From positions 1 through 59,552 of the forward strand of contig CAJOIS010000011.1 of NCBI GenBank assembly GCA_905234645.1: a DNA stretch of 59,552 bases, written 5' to 3'. Origin of the DNA: an uncultured Bacteroidales bacterium. Its GTDB lineage: Bacteria > Bacteroidota > Bacteroidia > Bacteroidales > F082. The notes under the pieces were generated by a model. It was given only the letters and a program-made list of their open reading frames with translations, had not been told where the DNA came from and did not search any database. Below are positions 16,117 through 23,376 of this stretch, one piece after another. A program made the translations under genes and the position numbers. Within the stretch, counting starts at the first letter, position 1, and every line of letters begins with the position of its first letter.

Positions 16117-19100
16117 TTATCTAACAACCACCTTTTGGACTTTCACGCTGTTGCCGTTGACGAGGCGCAGCATGTAGATGCCGGCGGTCTGGTTGAGGTT
16201 GACGTTGGCGTTGCCGTTGATGGTCTCGCTGCTGAGCACGCGACCCATCATGTCGATGACCTGCAGGGTGGCGTCGCCTTGGTTGCTAATCATCCATTCG
16301 CTGCCATTGAAGAAAGCGAAGGTTGCTGAGCCTGTCGAAGCACCGTTTTCATCATTGGCGCTGAACACGAGGCGGAAGCGGCTGGCGTAGTCTGTCGTCT
16401 TGGCCTCGAAGCTGTAGCTCGGTGTGGCCAGCAGGTCCACATCGGTGCCGGTCATATTGTCGATGAGGTGGAGGTAGTTCATCTCCACGTTCTCGGGATT
16501 CACGCTGAGGGTGTAGGTGCCGTTGGCGCTGGCCTTGAAGTTCACGGGCATCTCGCCTTCGGCGTTGCTGCGAACAATGGCATAGTCCTTACCGTCCTGC
16601 GGGATGAAGACCTTCGTGCTGTTCTCGTTAAGTTGGAACTTACGCAACATGCCGCCGTTGCCGAAGCGGACGATAGCGCGGTCGACGAGCTTGTTGTCGG
16701 CGGTGATGTCGGCAGTGATGTTGGGATTGATGACATCGGTGGGTTCGTTTTCGAACTCTAATGTCTCTTCGTCGCTTTCAGCATAGACAAAAACGCCTTC
16801 CATGGGGAAGATATAGTCTCTCGAAGATAGTATAAGCTCAGTACCTTCACTATTCATGATATAGAAGTCGCGATCAATGTAAGCTTTCGTGCCGAGGGGA
16901 TTACCTACGAGGTTCATGCCTTCAAAAGCTGCATCGGTGTCTTTGGTAAGAGTTGTGCTTGTGGCTGTTGGTTCTCCCCAGAAATTAATTGTGACATCAT
17001 CTTTATTTGCGTAAAGATAGCCGTTGCCTGGGACGATATTAAATGTCTCTTGTCTATAGTTGCGCCATTCCAGAGTTTCAGATTGATCAAATGAATACAG
17101 ATCATACGAGTAGTTTTCAGGATCAGTGCCATCGTCTGTAATCATACCCACAGCATATTCATCGGTACCAGAGGTAACGGTGTGATTGGGAGCCATTTCA
17201 ACAGGCGATGCGACGAGGTAATAGCCACCAGCATTGCTGCCATAACCTTCGATCACTCTATAACAATCAATTTTTTCATTATTAGTACCATACATATAGG
17301 AATAAAAGACCTGAATACTGTTTGTGTTAATCTCATCGACGGTTGCACTATATTTGAGTAATTGTCCTTTCACTATTACCTGGTCATTAACCGAGAGGTC
17401 GTCTTTACTAGAGAAATCATCTCCACCCAGGCCTTTTCCACCGTAGACTTTAATTTTTGAAGTAGTGCCCCCGTCATCAGAGATACAGTAGGTGATGGAT
17501 TTATAAGAGCTATTATATGAATCAACGCTACAAATAATACCACTGACATAGACATCAGCGCTTGAAGTAGCATCAACACTCCATCCAGACATAAGTTCCT
17601 TTGCTTGAGCCACTGTGTAAGGATTACTTCTTGTGCCAAGTCCATTGGGGTCGCTGCTTGTGACAGTCATGACATAACTAGCAGATATCTCACCAAAATC
17701 TTCATTGCCGGCATAGGTGGCGGTGAAAGTAACAGAGCCAGTAGCTACAAGAGTAACAGCACCACTAGATGCATCAATGGTTGCCACTTCATCTTTATTA
17801 CCACTCCACGTGACAGTAGCGCCGTCAATGGCTACATCGTTATATGTTACAGAAGCGGAGAGACTGCCTGCTGTCGTACTTGAATAGACATCGGTATTGG
17901 TGATACCAGTTGCACTAATAGTTACAGTTGGAACGGCAAGATTCTTTGTTACAGTAACCGAAGTAACTGAACTTTCGTCACTGCCTTTTATTGCGATAGC
18001 CTTAATCGTTTTTGTTGATGTTATTTCAAACGCCTGAGAATAAACAGCACTACTCGAATTCGGTTCATCTCCATTGGTTGTATAATAAATAGTTGCTCCA
18101 TCAGTGGTGCAAGTGATAGTAACGTTAGTGGAGAACAAGAAAGGATTCTCGTCAGGAATAATAATAGGAGCTGCGACAGCGGCTACAACAACTGTTGTAC
18201 AATAACCCGAATAACTAATTGATGGCTCGGTGACAAATATCTCAATCTTAGAGATACGCACACCTGATCCAGTAGCAGTGCCAGAGTTTGATCTAACGTA
18301 GAGTTTGTTCGTTCCCGTGAGATTGTTGCCGCCTGTATATTCATTTGGACTCGTTTGGTTTGATCCTGAAACGGTAACATCCTTCCAAATATTGGTGCCA
18401 TCGTATATAGTCAAACTATTAAAGCTACCACCACCAAAAGTGCCGCCATAAACAATAACTTTTGAAAGTTTGCTTAGATCAAAAGCTGCTGATTCAACAT
18501 ATCCACCTGTATGGAACAAACGGTACGAACTTTTATTCGTAGTAGAGCCGCCATAAGTCCAAGTGTCATACTGCAAGGTTTGTGCTTTAGTTTCCACGGG
18601 GGCGCCTATTTCGGCTGTGGCAAACACAGCATAGTATATAATATCGCTGGCACCCATTGTTGCAGAAGTAACAAATTCGGGAACCTCGTTGGTAGTACCA
18701 GTAATTTCAGTTGTGACCCATCCAACAAAAGTCCTTCCATCAATGTCAGCAGGGTTATTCGGAAAGGTAATAGCATCACCTTCAGCATAGTCCTGTGTTG
18801 TAATTGTTCCATTCACAGAAAAGGTTACAGTATGTGTCGGAGTGAGTTCGAAGTTTACTTGAATAGCACAATCAGACTCAGGTGACACGGCAAACGAATT
18901 GCTATGCCCAGTATGCGTAACTGTTGCTGTTCCAGAGAGAATAGTATAACCTTCATCATCTGATTTCACTCTGTATCCGCTATTAGGTGAAGCATTGATG
19001 GTTGTGCCGTCAACAGAAGCACTACCCATGGCCTCGCCATTAACAGATGCTGTTATTTCATACGATGATGTTGTTTGCAATACATAAAAAGTCAATTCTG

Positions 19101-19665
19101 CATCTTTATAATTTGCAGCATTTTCAGTATTATATGTTCTCCAATCAGTACCATTGTTATCATTAGGGCCAACAAATCTTTCTGCGGTCGTTACTTTTAG
19201 TAATTTACCAAGATTCCCAAGGACAAATTGATCATTACTCGAATTAGAACTACCTACTCTCAAAGCGGTGTTAGAACCAGTGCCAGTAAGATACAATCTA
19301 TCAGTAGAACTACCTTCTTGATAAAACTTATAGGATGTAGTATTTCCACTTGTTACTTTTTTTAATGTCCATGCTAAACTTTGCAATGTCGTACCAGTTG
19401 GAGGAGTGATAGTGCTTATACCATTTAAGGTGGAAATTCCGCATGCTATTTTAGTAGGATTAGTGCTAGTTGTTGTTGATGGAAGGGCAATGTTAGTCGC
19501 AGCTGTTGAATTACTGATGATAACAACTGTAGCATTATCACTAATGCTGGACAAAGATGTTGCTACCCATTGTGGATTGTCAGGTACAGTTGCCCGAACA
19601 ATCGAACTTCCCGCTACCAGAGCAAATAGAAGGAAAAGCGATTTTAGTAAAGTTTTTCTTTTCAT
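16117..19665 (-). CDS. Large secreted surface protein with T9SS type A sorting domain
   Basis: An 1182-residue protein with a signal peptide (MKRKTLLKSLFLLFALVAGS). Domains in order: an N-terminal beta region; a Listeria-Bacteroides-type repeat (about residues 270-350, VTFSVNGTITTQDYAEGDAI, GRTFVGWVT); a chitobiase C-terminal-like domain (TTDGATIYYTTNGDEPNSS); a BIG2-like Ig domain (VTISATGITNTDVYSS); and an OB-like DUF6359-type region (SNPYTVAQAKELMSGW). The end is a Por secretion tail (ATLQVIDMMGRVLSSETING, GIYMLRLVNG, KVQKVVVR). The tail marks it for export by T9SS, whose SprA translocon is in this window. The C-terminal linker GASTGSAT is encoded by a 24-nt copy of an intergenic repeat (16321-16344). 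The specific ligand or function is unknown. Confidence 0.88.
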   Translation of the reverse strand: MKRKTLLKSLFLLFALVAGSSIVRATVPDNPQWVATSLSSISDNATVVIISNSTAATNIALPSTTTSTNPTKIACGISTLNGISTITPPTGTTLQSLAWTLKKVTSGNTTSYKFYQEGSSTDRLYLTGTGSNTALRVGSSNSSNDQFVLGNLGKLLKVTTAERFVGPNDNNGTDWRTYNTENAANYKDAELTFYVLQTTSSYEITASVNGEAMGSASVDGTTINASPNSGYRVKSDDEGYTILSGTATVTHTGHSNSFAVSPESDCAIQVNFELTPTHTVTFSVNGTITTQDYAEGDAITFPNNPADIDGRTFVGWVTTEITGTTNEVPEFVTSATMGASDIIYYAVFATAEIGAPVETKAQTLQYDTWTYGGSTTNKSSYRLFHTGGYVESAAFDLSKLSKVIVYGGTFGGGSFNSLTIYDGTNIWKDVTVSGSNQTSPNEYTGGNNLTGTNKLYVRSNSGTATGSGVRISKIEIFVTEPSISYSGYCTTVVVAAVAAPIIIPDENPFLFSTNVTITCTTDGATIYYTTNGDEPNSSSAVYSQAFEITSTKTIKAIAIKGSDESSVTSVTVTKNLAVPTVTISATGITNTDVYSSTTAGSLSASVTYNDVAIDGATVTWSGNKDEVATIDASSGAVTLVATGSVTFTATYAGNEDFGEISASYVMTVTSSDPNGLGTRSNPYTVAQAKELMSGWSVDATSSADVYVSGIICSVDSYNSSYKSITYCISDDGGTTSKIKVYGGKGLGGDDFSSKDDLSVNDQVIVKGQLLKYSATVDEINTNSIQVFYSYMYGTNNEKIDCYRVIEGYGSNAGGYYLVASPVEMAPNHTVTSGTDEYAVGMITDDGTDPENYSYDLYSFDQSETLEWRNYRQETFNIVPGNGYLYANKDDVTINFWGEPTATSTTLTKDTDAAFEGMNLVGNPLGTKAYIDRDFYIMNSEGTELILSSRDYIFPMEGVFVYAESDEETLEFENEPTDVINPNITADITADNKLVDRAIVRFGNGGMLRKFQLNENSTKVFIPQDGKDYAIVRSNAEGEMPVNFKASANGTYTLSVNPENVEMNYLHLIDNMTGTDVDLLATPSYSFEAKTTDYASRFRLVFSANDENGASTGSATFAFFNGSEWMISNQGDATLQVIDMMGRVLSSETINGNANVNLNQTAGIYMLRLVNGNSVKVQKVVVR
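16321..16344 (-). repeat. Intergenic repeat unit embedded in frame in the T9SS cargo gene
   Basis: These 24 nt are identical to 52572-52595, an intergenic unit with core GAGCCTGTCGAAG. In the gene they encode G-A-S-T-G-S-A-T, between the last structural domain and the T9SS sorting domain. Confidence 0.85.
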
Positions 19666-19766
19666 AGTTGTTTTGATTTTTTTGTTAATTATTTGATATT
19701 TAATGATTTAGAATTACTTTTCTTTTCTCTGTTTTGGTATTTGGAGTCCATCGGACTTTAAACGGG

Positions 19767-19774
19767 CAAAGATA
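19767..19774 (-). promoter_or_regulatory. Promoter -7 box of the T9SS cargo gene
   Basis: TATCTTTG on the minus strand followed by GCCCG, about 100 nt upstream of the ATG. The leader is T/A-rich. No clear TTG -33 box. Confidence 0.5.
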
Positions 19775-19844
19775 CGGAATTAATTGGTACGCGCGCGAGA
19801 AAATTTTAGATTAATTTTTATGTCTTTTTTTTTGTCCTTTTCTC

Positions 19845-20012
19845 TTGAAAAAAAGGACCAAAAGTTCAAGGCCGACATCAAGGGCCTACCGCACATGGCG
19901 GGCGCCCCTCCCCCATGTCGGCCGGGCCCGCGCGCCCTACCCGGTCTGGGGTTGGCGTGCCCGTTTCACTAGGACAAAGCCTCACCCCCACGCCGTCATC
20001 GCGGGGAACGGG
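19845..20012. repeat. GC-rich structured repeat element
   Basis: A sharp shift to GC-rich DNA in an otherwise AT-rich, gene-free stretch (19775-20050). It contains the 9-bp perfect inverted repeat GGCCGACAT (19870-19878)/ATGTCGGCC (19915-19923). Its right part (19935-20004) is repeated at 20864-20933. It ends in a CGCCGTCATCGCGG word found twice more nearby. No gene is supported here; open frames through it look like translations of a repeat. Confidence 0.6.
19935..20004 (+). repeat. 70-nt direct repeat A, left copy
   Basis: Matches 20864-20933. The last 40 nt (from TTCACTAGGACAAAGCC to GTCATCGCGG) are identical; the first 30 have a handful of mismatches. The two copies flank the candidate small RNA and the first toxin-antitoxin pair. 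Confidence 0.75.
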
Positions 20013-20049
20013 AAAGATAAAACGTTTCTTCTTTCAGCCTTTGACCTAA

Positions 20050-20147
20050 GAAAAAAGCCCAGGTAATCTGGGCTATTTTTCTCGTTAGTCGGCAGGACTG
20101 CACTCGTTGCCGTCTTTTGCCCGAAAGACACTCCCTTTCGGAACAAC
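20050..20147 (-). ncRNA. Candidate small RNA
   Basis: On the minus strand a TATTTTTG box (20152-20159) is followed by a roughly 95-nt region with three stem-loops. The first is a perfect 7-bp hairpin CCGAAAG/CTTTCGG (20121-20141). The second has stem CGGCA/TGCCG (around 20089-20112). The third is a GC hairpin GCCCAG/CTGGGC (20057-20073) ending in a T-run, as a terminator. No open frame of interest lies inside. I cannot assign it to a known RNA family. It may be part of the repeated segment around it. Confidence 0.45.
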
Positions 20148-20151
20148 ACTG

Positions 20152-20159
20152 CAAAAATA
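20152..20159 (-). promoter_or_regulatory. Promoter -7 box of the candidate small RNA
   Basis: TATTTTTG followed by CAG on the minus strand, a consensus TAnnTTTG, directly upstream of the structured segment 20050-20147. Confidence 0.45.
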
Positions 20160-20160
20160 C

Positions 20161-20191
20161 TACTTTTTCGTTAAACCGCAAGGGGTTGGGG
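20161..20191 (+). repeat. 31-nt direct repeat B, left copy
   Basis: TACTTTTTCGTTAAACCGCA and the following AGGGGTTGGGG recur at 21124-21154 with one mismatch. Together with repeat A it brackets the first toxin-antitoxin pair. Confidence 0.75.
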
Positions 20192-20256
20192 ATTTTTCTA
20201 CGGAATGACAAAAGTTTAGGAGAACCCGGAGGTTGGCTCAAAAAAACATCGTCCTC

Positions 20257-20287
20257 TTGCGAGGCGTGAAAAAAAACTGTATTTTTG
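20257..20287 (+). promoter_or_regulatory. Promoter of the first toxin-antitoxin operon
   Basis: TTG at 20257-20259 and TATTTTTG at 20280-20287, spacing 20 nt. The antitoxin ATG is 18 nt downstream. Confidence 0.7.
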
Positions 20288-20304
20288 CAAAAACTAAACA
20301 CACG

Positions 20305-20487
20305 ATGTGCAAGCCTTACGATCAAGACCACACAAATCCCTCAATGGCATCTGAATCGGCTGTCGCCCTTGAACCAGCCACCGATGCCATCTCCGAATCT
20401 GTTTTGGCAGAAGAATGCCTTTCCTTGGAAGAATCCAAGAAGCTTGTCGTTGATATGGTCCATCGTCACTATCATCCAGAATCATGA
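20305..20487 (+). CDS. Probable antitoxin of a type II toxin-antitoxin pair
   Basis: A 60-residue acidic protein (MCKPYDQDHTNPSMASESAV, then a helical C-terminal part with SLEESKKLVVDMVHRHYHPES). It is placed first in an operon and overlaps the next gene by 4 nt (ATGA), the usual arrangement for an antitoxin upstream of its toxin. No DNA-binding domain is obvious. The start at 20305 is favoured because the longer frame upstream runs through the promoter. The role is inferred mainly from the neighbour. Confidence 0.55.
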   Translation: MCKPYDQDHTNPSMASESAVALEPATDAISESVLAEECLSLEESKKLVVDMVHRHYHPES

Positions 20488-20795
20488 GGGTCTTTATCGA
20501 CAAAAAGGTTCACGAAGAGATAATGGAGTTTTATGCCTCAGCATTGTCTCGTCACATTACCTTGGATGAAACCACCGTACTGAAGAAAATCGACAGATTG
20601 TATGACGCACTGGAATCCCTCGGCGACTTTGCCGGGATCTATCCCATGGCTCGCCTGAAATCAGAATGGGTCATCAAGGGCTATCGGGAGTTCCTATGTG
20701 AGGATTTTCATTTTGCTTTTCAGATTTACACACTTGACGATGGTGAAAGCATTGTCAGAGTGCACGATGCAGTTCATAGCTTGCTGTATCATTAA
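20484..20795 (+). CDS. RelE/ParE-superfamily toxin-like protein
   Basis: A 103-residue protein beginning MRVFIDKKVHEEIMEFYASA. It has the pattern of a RelE/ParE fold: N-terminal beta strand, two helices (VLKKIDRLYDALESLGDF), then strands with a conserved-type basic and aromatic stretch (WVIKGYREFLCEDFHFAFQI) and a short C-terminal strand (IVRVHDAVHS). Such toxins cut ribosome-bound mRNA or inhibit gyrase; which applies cannot be read here. It overlaps the preceding small gene by 4 nt and is bracketed by direct repeats A and B, suggesting acquisition as a module. Confidence 0.65.
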   Translation: MRVFIDKKVHEEIMEFYASALSRHITLDETTVLKKIDRLYDALESLGDFAGIYPMARLKSEWVIKGYREFLCEDFHFAFQIYTLDDGESIVRVHDAVHSLLYH

Positions 20796-20811
20796 AAAAC
20801 GCTGCCGACGC

Positions 20812-20975
20812 TAGCCTCACCCCAACGCCGTCATCGCGGACTCGATCCGCGATCTCCTGCGCACCCTACCCGGACTGGTTTGGGCGAGCCCGGTTCACTA
20901 GGACAAAGCCTCACCCCCACGCCGTCATCGCGGACGGTTGGTGAGCCTGTCGAACCACGATCCGCGATCTCCTGC
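20812..20975. repeat. Nested repeat block downstream of the first toxin
   Basis: Contains the palindromic unit CGCGGACTCGATCCGCG (20836-20852), then direct repeat A right copy (20864-20933). A second copy of the palindromic unit follows, split by an inserted GAGCCTGTCGAA-type unit (about 20934-20958). The two halves of the host unit continue on either side of the insert. Confidence 0.7.
20864..20933 (+). repeat. 70-nt direct repeat A, right copy
   Basis: Pairs with 19935-20004; see that entry. Confidence 0.75.
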
Positions 20976-21123
20976 ACACTGGGACTACCTTTGACAAAAC
21001 TTGTTTTTCTTCTGATAGTCAACAATAAATCCGACAACAAACGACTACTGTCGACTACAAAGGTTTAATCAACGGCTTTGTCTTGACAGATGGTTTTTCT
21101 TTGCGGCAACAAACTTTTAAACC

Positions 21124-21154
21124 TACTTTTTCATTAAACCGCAAGGGGTTGGGG
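21124..21154 (+). repeat. 31-nt direct repeat B, right copy
   Basis: Pairs with 20161-20191, one mismatch. It ends just before the stop codon of the second toxin gene on the minus strand. Confidence 0.75.
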
Positions 21155-21159
21155 GAAAA

Positions 21160-21477
21160 CTATTTCACTTGGTCGACTTGGTTTTGGGGCTCTTTGCGGG
21201 TGTCCCAGAAAGCGACGATGTAAACAACGTCTTTTTCGTCATCAACACGATAAACCATTTTGCTCAAGCCGTTGATGATGACACTTCTATAAGCAATTGG
21301 GCGATCATCGAAAAGAGGGTCGATAGGCCCAATGTTGGGACTACGACGCAATATCATAGTGGTTGAGCGCACCTCTTCGAGAAAGGTTTTCTTTCTTTTG
21401 GCTCCAAATTGTCTACGAATGTAGTTGGCAATTTGGCGCATCGCATCTTCAGCTTGTGAGTGCCAGATGACCTTCAC
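21160..21477 (-). CDS. RelE/ParE-family toxin
   Basis: A 105-residue protein, MKVIWHSQAEDAMRQIANYI, with the typical ParE pattern: strand, two helices (EDAMRQIANYIRRQFGAKRK), a loop with LRRSPNIGPID, then strands YRSVIINGLSKMVYRVDDEK and VVYIVAFWDTRKEP. The C-terminal DTRKEP matches the D-T-R-x-x-P ending common in this family. ParE toxins usually poison DNA gyrase. It lies 17 nt downstream of its likely antitoxin gene on the minus strand. Confidence 0.85.
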   Translation of the reverse strand: MKVIWHSQAEDAMRQIANYIRRQFGAKRKKTFLEEVRSTTMILRRSPNIGPIDPLFDDRPIAYRSVIINGLSKMVYRVDDEKDVVYIVAFWDTRKEPQNQVDQVK

Positions 21478-21494
21478 ACCCTCTCCAATTGTAG

Positions 21495-21755
21495 TTACTC
21501 TGCTGCCATCTCAGCTTTAAACTCCTCATCGACTTTGCGCCACACTTCTTCATCGGGGATGCCCAATCCCGCTGCAAAATCTCGTTCAGCTTGGTCAAGC
21601 ATGGCGTTAATCTCATCCTTCGTGTATGGTCTCACGGCTTCGCCATCTACCATAGCAGCATGCTCAATAAGGTGTGCCGCCAACCAGCGTTGGTTGCTTG
21701 GCGTAAGCGTACCGTAGAGGTATTCCAACAGGCTGTTTAATGTTGCTTCACTCAT
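21495..21755 (-). CDS. Antitoxin partner of the ParE-type toxin
   Basis: An 86-residue protein, MSEATLNSLLEYLYGTLTPS. The N-terminal half is helical and contains NQRWLAAHLIEHA. The C-terminal half is acidic (DEINAMLDQAERDFAAGLGI, EEVWRKVDEEFKAEMAAE), as in toxin-wrapping antitoxin tails. It is the upstream gene of a two-gene minus-strand operon with the ParE-like toxin. The same N-terminal type is often seen next to RelE/ParE genes in Bacteroidales. The assignment rests on size, charge pattern and position. Confidence 0.75.
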   Translation of the reverse strand: MSEATLNSLLEYLYGTLTPSNQRWLAAHLIEHAAMVDGEAVRPYTKDEINAMLDQAERDFAAGLGIPDEEVWRKVDEEFKAEMAAE

Positions 21756-21909
21756 AATGCTATCTCTTTATGCTCGCAAAGATACATGTTTTTTTCAAAC
21801 TGGATGCTTCCCCGTTGCTCGTCGTCTGCTTTCCCCTTATACCACCTGGAGACGGTCCGTTGTTGCCAAAAAACAAGCGAAGCCCGATAGGACTTCGCTT
21901 GCGTTGGGG

Positions 21910-21983
21910 TGGTCCCACTAGGGCTTGAACCTAGGACCTACTGATTATGAGTCAGTTGCTCTAACCAACTGCGCTATGGGACC
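21910..21983 (-). tRNA. tRNA with CAT anticodon (elongator Met or Ile2)
   Basis: A 74-nt cloverleaf on the minus strand. Acceptor GGTCCCA/TGGGACC, anticodon arm ACTGA-CTCATAA-TCAGT, T arm CTAGG-TTCAAGC-CCTAG, discriminator A; CCA is not encoded. Base pair 1-72 is G-C, so it is not the initiator. A CAT anticodon may be elongator Met, or Ile2 if the C is modified to lysidine; I cannot separate these by eye. Confidence 0.92.
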
Positions 21984-22039
21984 GCAAAACACCAAGAATC
22001 CGATGCAGTTTTACGCCGTTTTTCTTGCTTTTTGCGCGG

Positions 22040-22047
22040 CAAAGTTA
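22040..22047 (-). promoter_or_regulatory. Promoter -7 box of the tRNA(CAT)
   Basis: TAACTTTG on the minus strand, 56 nt upstream of the tRNA 5' end. A TTTG lies 21 nt further upstream. Confidence 0.5.
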
Positions 22048-22083
22048 CAACTTTGCACCGAATTACACCAAATTTTCCCAAAA

Positions 22084-22728
22084 ATGAACACAAAAATCAA
22101 GAATATCATCTTCGACCTCGGCGGCGTCATCCTCGACATCGACGAGAACATCGTCTACCAAGAACTCGAAAAACTCGGCATCGACGTCAAGGAACTCGCT
22201 CACTCCAAGGCGTTTATGGACATCATGAGCAAGTTCGACACCGGCATCTACACCGCCACAACCTTCCGCCGAAAATTGAAAGCCCTCATCGGCCAGGACA
22301 AGATGACAGACCAGAAATTCGACAGCATCTGGAACGCCATGCTCCTCGACATCCCCCGCGAACGCATGGAAGCCATCGAACAGGTGAAACAACATTACAA
22401 GATCTTCCTGATGAGCAACAGCAACGAGATCCACTACGACCTCTACGTCCGCGACCTGCAGCTGCGTTTCGGCTACCATGAGTTCGACGAACTCTTCGAC
22501 AAGTCGTACTTCTCCTTCGCCGAACACCTCGAAAAACCCGACCCCCGCTTCTTCGAGCTCATCCTCGACCATGAAGGCCTAGTGCCGGAAGAGACGCTCT
22601 TTATCGATGACACGGCCGCGAATATCAAGGTTGCCAAATCGCTGGGAATCCGCTGTTATCATATTAGCCGCGACGAGTTGGTGAGGAATCTGTTTGTTGG
22701 TGGGGTGCTTAAAGAAGGAGTGGTTTGA
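22084..22728 (+). CDS. HAD-superfamily (subfamily IA) phosphatase, YihX-like
   Basis: A 214-residue protein starting MNTKIKNIIFDLGGVILDID. Motif I is FDLGGV, with the nucleophilic Asp. The second Asp of the usual DxD is replaced by Gly, as is common in the YihX/epoxide-hydrolase-type HAD branch. Motif II is FLMSNSNE. Motif III/IV is EKPDPRFFELIL with ETLFIDDTAANIKVAKSLGI. These enzymes hydrolyse small phosphate esters; the substrate is unknown. The longer upstream frame overlaps the tRNA and is rejected. A TATGGCC-type repeat starts five nucleotides after the stop. Confidence 0.88.
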   Translation: MNTKIKNIIFDLGGVILDIDENIVYQELEKLGIDVKELAHSKAFMDIMSKFDTGIYTATTFRRKLKALIGQDKMTDQKFDSIWNAMLLDIPRERMEAIEQVKQHYKIFLMSNSNEIHYDLYVRDLQLRFGYHEFDELFDKSYFSFAEHLEKPDPRFFELILDHEGLVPEETLFIDDTAANIKVAKSLGIRCYHISRDELVRNLFVGGVLKEGVV

Positions 22729-22732
22729 TTAG

Positions 22733-22800
22733 GGCTTATGGCTTTTGAGGCCTATAGCTTATAGCCTATGGCCTATGGCTTGGCGCCACTGGCCATTAGG
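22733..22800. repeat. TATGGCC-type palindromic repeat array (copy 2)
   Basis: GGCTTATGGCTTTTGAGGCC, CTATAGCTTATAGCC and TATGGCCTATGGCTTGGCGC in succession, between the HAD gene and the four-helix-bundle gene. Confidence 0.75.
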
Positions 22801-22862
22801 TTTTATATTAATGTGTTCAGCTTTAACTTAGCATTAGGCAAATTATTAAAACATAGATAATT

Positions 22863-23219
22863 ATGAGAAACTTTAGAAATTATGAAGTATGGAAAGACGG
22901 AGTGGAGTTTTCTGCTCTAGTATATCAGTTAACGGAACAATTCCCTAAAAAGGAGATGTATGCATTATGTGATCAGCTACAAAGAGCATCGGTGTCAATT
23001 CCATCCAATGTAGCCGAGGGATGTTCCAGAAGATCACAAGCTGAATTTGCACACTTCCTAGAAGTCTCTTTAGGATCCTCTTATGAAATTGAAACTCAGA
23101 TGGAAATTGCACACATTTTAAAGTATGTTTCAGACCAACAATACGATGACACCATAGAAAAAGTGCAATCCATTGAGAAGAAACTGACAAATCTGATTAA
23201 TACTATTCGACAGGAATGA
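22863..23219 (+). CDS. Four-helix-bundle protein (23S rRNA intervening-sequence protein family)
   Basis: A 118-residue protein, MRNFRNYEVWKDGVEFSALV. It has the family pattern: an N-terminal F-x-x-x-x-VW-K, then LTEQFPKKEMYALCDQLQRA, then SVSIPSNVAEGCSRRSQAEF, then AHFLEVSLGSSYEIETQMEI. Homologues were first seen inside 23S rRNA intervening sequences and occur as free-standing genes in many Bacteroidota; a related fold is the retroelement accessory protein Avd. Its molecular role is not established. It has no obvious promoter box and is surrounded on both sides by TATGGCC-type repeat arrays. Confidence 0.9.
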   Translation: MRNFRNYEVWKDGVEFSALVYQLTEQFPKKEMYALCDQLQRASVSIPSNVAEGCSRRSQAEFAHFLEVSLGSSYEIETQMEIAHILKYVSDQQYDDTIEKVQSIEKKLTNLINTIRQE

Positions 23220-23376
23220 GATGGCCGATAGTTTATAGCCAATGGCCTAGCTGACGGCCTATAGCTTAGCTGAAAACTAGCAAATAAAGGCTTATGGCTA
23301 GTGTAGCCTGAAGCTAGAGGCTAATGGCCAATGGCTCGGTGAAGCAGGCCATAGGCTATTGGCTATTGGCCATAGT
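23219..23376. repeat. TATGGCC-type palindromic repeat array (copy 3)
   Basis: About 150 nt of GGCCTATAGCTTAGCTG, GGCTTATGGCTAGTG, AGGCTAATGGCCAATGGC and CCATAGGCTATTGGC variants, in both orientations. It begins at the stop codon of the four-helix-bundle gene and reaches the stop codon of dus. Confidence 0.75.

Noticed and set aside
19784..20066. Short plus-strand frames in the GC-rich element (62 and 73 codons)
   Set aside because: Two overlapping frames run through a structured repeat, with Arg/Pro-rich translations and no start signals. Treated as repeat DNA.
19700..21160. Insertion sequence or transposon
   Set aside because: Direct repeats are present, but no transposase or integrase gene, and no terminal inverted repeats, could be found.
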